From Sphingomonas sp. AR_OL41 (lineage in GTDB: Bacteria > Pseudomonadota > Alphaproteobacteria > Sphingomonadales > Sphingomonadaceae): DNA of 64,000 bases. The stretch covers positions 1-64,000 of the forward strand of contig NZ_JARYTI010000001.1 of the NCBI RefSeq assembly GCF_029911635.1. Direction: 5' to 3'. A model generated the notes under the pieces. It worked only from the letters and a program-made list of their open reading frames with translations, ran no database searches and was not told where the DNA came from. Position numbers and translations under genes: made by a program. Below, piece after piece: positions 57,960 to 64,000 of this stretch (within the stretch, counting starts at the first letter, position 1; each line of letters begins with the position of its first letter).

Positions 57960-58088
57960 TCTGCCTTCTCCTCATGAATTGAAAACCGGGTTCGGCTGCC
58001 CGGCCATTTTCCGCAAGGTTATAGTTGATTCGAGCCGCACTCAAGGCAATAGGGACCCAGTGTTTCGAAATCGGGGTATGGAGAGTTT

Positions 58089-59309
58089 ATGCGAATCGCC
58101 GATGCCGCAAAGCATGGATTCGACCCTGCCCGTCTGGCGCGGATCGACGCGCTGCTCGACGAACGCTATGTCGCCTCGGGCAAGCTGCCCAACGCCCAGC
58201 TGCTGATCGCGCGCGACGGCGAGATCGTCCACTTTACCAACCTTGGCGCGGCGCGCGAGGGCGGCAAGGCGATCGACCAGGGCTCGCTGTTCCGCATCGC
58301 CTCGATGACCAAGCCGATCACTTCGATCGCCTTCATGATGCTGGTCGAGGAGGGGCTGGTCGCCATCGACACGCCGGTCCACCATGTCCTGCCCGAATTC
58401 AAGGGCGTCGGGGTCTATGAAGCCGGCGGCGGCGGCGTGCCGTTCGCCACGCGGCCGACGACCGAGCCGATGCGCATGGTCGACCTGCTGCGCCACACCT
58501 CGGGGCTGACCTACGGCTTCCAGAACCGGTCGAACATCGACGCCGCCTATCGCGAAGGCAAGCTCGAGAACTGGCACGGCAATCTCGATCTCGATGGCTT
58601 CGTCGCCGCGCTGGGCAAGCTGCCGCTGGAATTCTCGCCGGGCACGGCGTGGAACTATTCGGTCTCGACCGACGTACTCGGCGCGGTGGTCGAGCGCGTA
58701 TCGGGCATGAAACTGCCCGCCTTCTTCGCGACGCGGATTTTCCAGCCGCTCGGCATGGCGGACACCTTCTTCGAGGTGCCGGCGGGCAAGATCGACCGGT
58801 TGACCGACTGCTATAGCTTCGTGCCCGGCAAGGGCCGCGTGATGTACGATCGCGGCAGCGAGAGTGCGTGGAGCCGGATGCCCAAGCTAGTGTCGGGCGG
58901 CGGCGGACTGGTGTCGACCGCGCTCGATTACGACCGCTTCTGCCGCATGTGCCTGAATGGTGGCGAGTTAGATGGCGCGCGGATCGTCGGGCGGAAGACG
59001 CTCGACCTGATGACGCAGAACCACCTCCCCGGCAAATCGGATCTCGCGGCGATGTCGAAGTCGCTGTTCAGCGAGGCGGCCAACGCCGGAACCGGCTTCG
59101 GCCTCGGCTTCGCGGTCAATGTCGATGTCGCGCGCTCGATGATCCCCGGCTCGGTCGGCGAATATTATTGGGGCGGGATGTTCTCGACCGCCTTCTTCAT
59201 CGATCCGGTCGAGCGGTTGCACATGGTCTTCATGACGCAGATGTCGCCGTCGAACGTCTATCCGATCCGCCGTGAGCTCAAGACGATGATCTATGCCGCG
59301 ATGACCTGA
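58089..59309 (+). CDS. Serine hydrolase (beta-lactamase/class C esterase family)
   Basis: 406 residues. The catalytic SMTK (S72, K75) and a YSV at about 195-197 in place of the usual YxN, with HTSGLTYG near 137. No signal peptide, so it is cytoplasmic, like EstB-type esterases or LACTB-like proteins, and not a periplasmic beta-lactamase. Its place beside CoA-metabolism genes suggests hydrolysis of an ester substrate. Confidence 0.88.
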   Translation: MRIADAAKHGFDPARLARIDALLDERYVASGKLPNAQLLIARDGEIVHFTNLGAAREGGKAIDQGSLFRIASMTKPITSIAFMMLVEEGLVAIDTPVHHVLPEFKGVGVYEAGGGGVPFATRPTTEPMRMVDLLRHTSGLTYGFQNRSNIDAAYREGKLENWHGNLDLDGFVAALGKLPLEFSPGTAWNYSVSTDVLGAVVERVSGMKLPAFFATRIFQPLGMADTFFEVPAGKIDRLTDCYSFVPGKGRVMYDRGSESAWSRMPKLVSGGGGLVSTALDYDRFCRMCLNGGELDGARIVGRKTLDLMTQNHLPGKSDLAAMSKSLFSEAANAGTGFGLGFAVNVDVARSMIPGSVGEYYWGGMFSTAFFIDPVERLHMVFMTQMSPSNVYPIRRELKTMIYAAMT

Positions 59310-59318
59310 TGAGCCGTT

Positions 59319-59416
59319 CCCCGGCGAAGGCCGGGGCCCAGTCGGGACGGCCGGAGCAACCGGCCGGAGCGCTGGACAATGACCCTTTCGATACTGGGCC
59401 CCGGCCTTCGCCGGGG
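59319..59416. repeat. Paired-hairpin repeat, CCCCGGCGAAGGCCGGGG type
   Basis: Left arm CCCCGGCGAAGGCCGGGGCC followed by CAGTC; right arm ACTGGGCCCCGGCCTTCGCC continuing GGGG. Near-perfect inverted copies with an additional CCGGCCGG palindrome in the middle. Between the serine hydrolase gene and the multifunctional beta-oxidation gene. Confidence 0.82.
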
Positions 59417-59433
59417 ATCAAGGAGCAAGCAAA

Positions 59434-61460
<2,027 letters not shown>

Positions 61461-61464
<4 letters not shown>

Positions 61465-62771
61465 GCGAAAGCTCCGCCCTCGAAACGGCAGCGGCGATCC
61501 GCCGCGGCGAGACGACCGCCTTGCAAGCATGCGAGGCGGCGATCGCCCGGATCGAGGCGCGCGACGGCGCCTTGAACGCGGTCGTCGTGCGCGATTTCGA
61601 CCGGGCGCGCGACCAGGCGCGCGTGGTCGATGCGGGGCCGCAGGACCTGCCGCTGCTCGGCGTGCCGATGACGGTGAAGGAATCCTACAATGTCGCCGGC
61701 CTGCCGACGCATTGGGGCTTCACCGCGTATCGCGACTTCATCGCGAGCGAGGACGCGGAACTGGTCAAGCGGCTGAAGCGCGCCGGGGCGGTGATCCTGG
61801 GCAAGACCAATGTGCCGGTCGGGCTGGCCGACCTGCAATCGAACAACCCGATCCATGGCCGCACGCACAATGCGATCGACCAGACGCGCAGCGCGGGCGG
61901 TTCTTCGGGCGGCGGCGCGGTGGCGCTGGCCGCGGGGATGGTGGCGCTCGAACTGGGATCGGACATTGGCGGGTCGATCCGTGTGCCGGCGGCGTTCAAC
62001 GGCGTGTGGGGGCACAAGCCGACTTACGACGCGCTGTCCTCGACCGGCCACAGCTTTCCCGGCACCGACGGCGCGCGCGCCGCGCTCGGCGTGTGCGGGC
62101 CGCTGGCGCGCGATGCCGACGACTTGGCGGCGGCGCTCGACATATTGTCCGACTTTCCGTTGCCCAGGGCGTCTGTATCTGGAGCCAGTGGCTTGCGCGT
62201 CCTGCTGCTGACATCGCATCCGCGAGCGCAGGTTCAGGCGTCGATTGTTGCAGCGCTGGACCATGCTGGCACGGCACTGGAAACAGCCGGCGCGCGGGTC
62301 GACCGGACCAGCGAGCTGCTGCCCGACCTGAACGAGCAGCACCGCCATTATATGCACATGCTCAACATCGCGATGACGCGCGGCGCGCCGTCGCCGGGCC
62401 GCGACGCGCCGACGCTGGCCGAATGGTTCACGCTCGGCGACGAGCAGGCGCGCAACCGGCGTGCCTGGGCGGCGTTGTTCGCGCACTATGACGCGGTGAT
62501 CGCGCCGACCGTCGGCATGACCGCCTTCCCGCATGACGACACGCCGCTGGCCGAGCGCAGCCTGACGATCGACGGCGTCGATACCAAATTCGGCGCGCAA
62601 TTCGCCTTTCCCGGGATCGCCACCTTCCCGATGTTGCCCGCTACCTCGGTGCCGATCGGCACCGATGCCGACGGTCTGCCGATCGGCGTGCAGGTGATCA
62701 CCGATATGTGGCGCGACCATGATGCCATCGCGATCGCGCGCACGCTGCACGATCTAGTCTGGAGCAAGTAG
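61461..62771 (+). CDS. Amidase (amidase signature family)
   Basis: 436 residues from a TTG that overlaps the previous stop (TTGA). The Ser-cisSer-Lys triad is visible: K73 (TVKES), S148 (AGGSSGGG) and S172 (GSDIGGS). It hydrolyses carboxamides to acids; such an acid could feed the acyl-CoA ligase. No signal peptide. Its 3' end is directly followed by the acyl-CoA dehydrogenase ATG. Confidence 0.9.
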
Positions 62772-63956
62772 ATGACCGACCTCGATACGTTCCGCGCCGA
62801 GACGCGCGCCTGGCTGGAGGCGAATTGCCCGGCGGAAATGCGCGAGCCCGTGCGCAGCGAGAAGGACGCGGTGTGGGGCGGCCGCGACCAGTCGATGCTG
62901 ACGCCGGCGCAGAAGAGCTGGATGGACGCGATGGGCGCGCGCGGCTGGACGGTGCCCGACTGGCCCAGTGCCTATGGCGGCGGCGGGCTGAGCGCGGCCG
63001 AGACCAAGATTTTGCGCGAGGAGATGGCGCGGCTGAAGTGCCGCAACCCGCTCAATAGCTTCGGCATCTCGATGCTCGGGCCGGCGCTGCTCAAATATGG
63101 CACCGAGGAGCAGAAACTCGACTATCTGCCCAAGATCGCGCGCGGCGAGATCCGCTGGTGCCAGGGTTATTCCGAACCCAATGCCGGATCGGACCTCGCC
63201 AGCCTCGCCACCTCGGCGGAGGATAAGGGCGATCATTATCTGCTCAACGGCCAGAAGGTGTGGACCAGCTATGCCGACAAGGCCGACTGGATCTTCTGCC
63301 TGGTGCGCACCGACAAGACGACCAAGCAGGGCGGGATCAGCTTCGTGCTGTTCGACATGGCCTCGCCCGGCGTATCGACCAAGCCGATCCTGCTGATCTC
63401 GGGCTATTCGCCGTTTTGCGAGACTTTCTTCGACAATGTGAAGGTGCCGAAGAGCCAGCGCGTCCATGACGAGAATAGAGGCTGGGACGTCGCCAAATAT
63501 CTGCTCGGCCATGAGCGCGAGATGATCTCGGGCATGGGGCTGGGTTCGACCGGCGGCAACCCGCTGATCGAGGGGGCGCTGGCGACGATCGGTCTCGACC
63601 ATGACGGCAAGCTCGCCGACCCACTGCTGCGCGGGCAGATCGCGCTGTTCGAGGTGCGCTCCAAGGCGTTCGCGATGATGTCGGAGCGCTTCATCGACGA
63701 GTTGAAGGCGGGCAAGGCGCACCCCGCGCAACCTTCGATGATGAAATATTACGGCACCGAGCTCAACAAGAGCCGCTACGAACTGATGATGGCCGCGGGC
63801 GGCTCGGACGCGCTCGAATGGGAGAGCCAAGCCTCGAGCGGCGGCGCGACGCCGCGCGCCTGGCTGCGCACCAAGGCCAATTCGATCGAGGGCGGGACCA
63901 GCGAGGTACAGCTCAACATCATCGCCAAGCGCATCCTGGAATTGCCGGGGGCTTGA
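62772..63956 (+). CDS. Acyl-CoA dehydrogenase family protein
   Basis: 394 residues. FAD flavoenzyme introducing the alpha-beta double bond of acyl-CoA. The FAD/substrate motif WCQGYSEPNAGSDLASL near 131-147 and the C-terminal SIEGGTSEVQLNIIAKRIL are typical. It sits end to end with the amidase gene in the unit hydratase/dehydrogenase-amidase-acyl-CoA dehydrogenase. Length and layout are normal; electron acceptor is ETF by family knowledge. Confidence 0.93.
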   Translation: MTDLDTFRAETRAWLEANCPAEMREPVRSEKDAVWGGRDQSMLTPAQKSWMDAMGARGWTVPDWPSAYGGGGLSAAETKILREEMARLKCRNPLNSFGISMLGPALLKYGTEEQKLDYLPKIARGEIRWCQGYSEPNAGSDLASLATSAEDKGDHYLLNGQKVWTSYADKADWIFCLVRTDKTTKQGGISFVLFDMASPGVSTKPILLISGYSPFCETFFDNVKVPKSQRVHDENRGWDVAKYLLGHEREMISGMGLGSTGGNPLIEGALATIGLDHDGKLADPLLRGQIALFEVRSKAFAMMSERFIDELKAGKAHPAQPSMMKYYGTELNKSRYELMMAAGGSDALEWESQASSGGATPRAWLRTKANSIEGGTSEVQLNIIAKRILELPGA

Positions 63957-63963
63957 TGAACTT

Positions 63964-64000
63964 CCCTCTCCCCTCCGGGGATAGGGCAAGCGAGCGAAGC
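63964..64000. repeat. Part of a CCCTCTCCCC-type hairpin repeat, cut by window edge
   Basis: CCCTCTCCCCTCCGGGGATA followed by GGG begins just after the acyl-CoA dehydrogenase stop and resembles the arms of the element at 10787. Only one arm is inside the window. Confidence 0.5.

Overview
The window is high-GC chromosomal DNA of an alphaproteobacterium, most likely Sphingomonas or a close sphingomonad. Several things point there: a complete 14-gene nuo operon with nuoE, nuoF and nuoG as separate genes, followed by birA and coaX; the order trpF-trpB-trpA-accD-folC; a very large TonB-dependent receptor; a DUF2842 protein; a 6S RNA between zapA and the 5-formyl-THF cyclo-ligase gene; and a class I fructose-bisphosphate aldolase. 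This assignment is inference from gene content and order. There is no rRNA, prophage, insertion sequence or CRISPR array.

Layout. 1-2751: the right edge of a peptide-modification (RiPP or lasso-like) island, with a truncated nucleotidyltransferase, a lasso B2-type protease, an HprK-related kinase and, on the other strand, a PqqD-like peptide chaperone. 2881-5870: an EEP-family phosphodiesterase coupled to a large patatin-like lipase. 5909-12217: lapA-pyrF, trpF, trpB-orf-trpA-accD and folC. 12234-30085 (minus strand): the nuo operon nuoA to nuoN, then birA and coaX. Five extra small genes sit inside it, overlapping their neighbours at most junctions. 30395-40563: secreted small proteins, an inositol monophosphatase family enzyme, efp, a cell-wall group (M23 peptidase, L,D-transpeptidase, DUF882 protein), a K+ channel, and the operon fba-monooxygenase-methyltransferase-orf-thiE. 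41044-44818: a TlpA thioredoxin and a TonB-dependent receptor, placed between fba and the gap-MOSC-pgk group (45642-48412). 48588-50119: a small helical protein, zapA, 6S RNA, 5-FCL, DUF2842 and tRNA-Asp. 50165-55282: an AI-2E-type permease, glpK, a secreted FecR/TPR pair and a membrane protein. 55283-56162: a lower-GC stretch with a 22-bp-phased GCAGGG array and an orphan 98-residue protein. 56199-63956: a fatty-acid/CoA catabolic group of acyl-CoA ligase, serine hydrolase, hydratase-dehydrogenase fusion, amidase and acyl-CoA dehydrogenase.

Many genes overlap by ATGA, GTGA or TGATG, so translational coupling is the rule. Several intergenic gaps carry paired-hairpin repeats, two of them inside the nuo operon. 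The most unusual items are the peptide-modification island at the left edge, the phased GCAGGG array, the extra genes within nuo, and a histidine-rich insert in NuoL. Starts were chosen from overlap with neighbours, ribosome-binding sites and family length; several are GTG or TTG.
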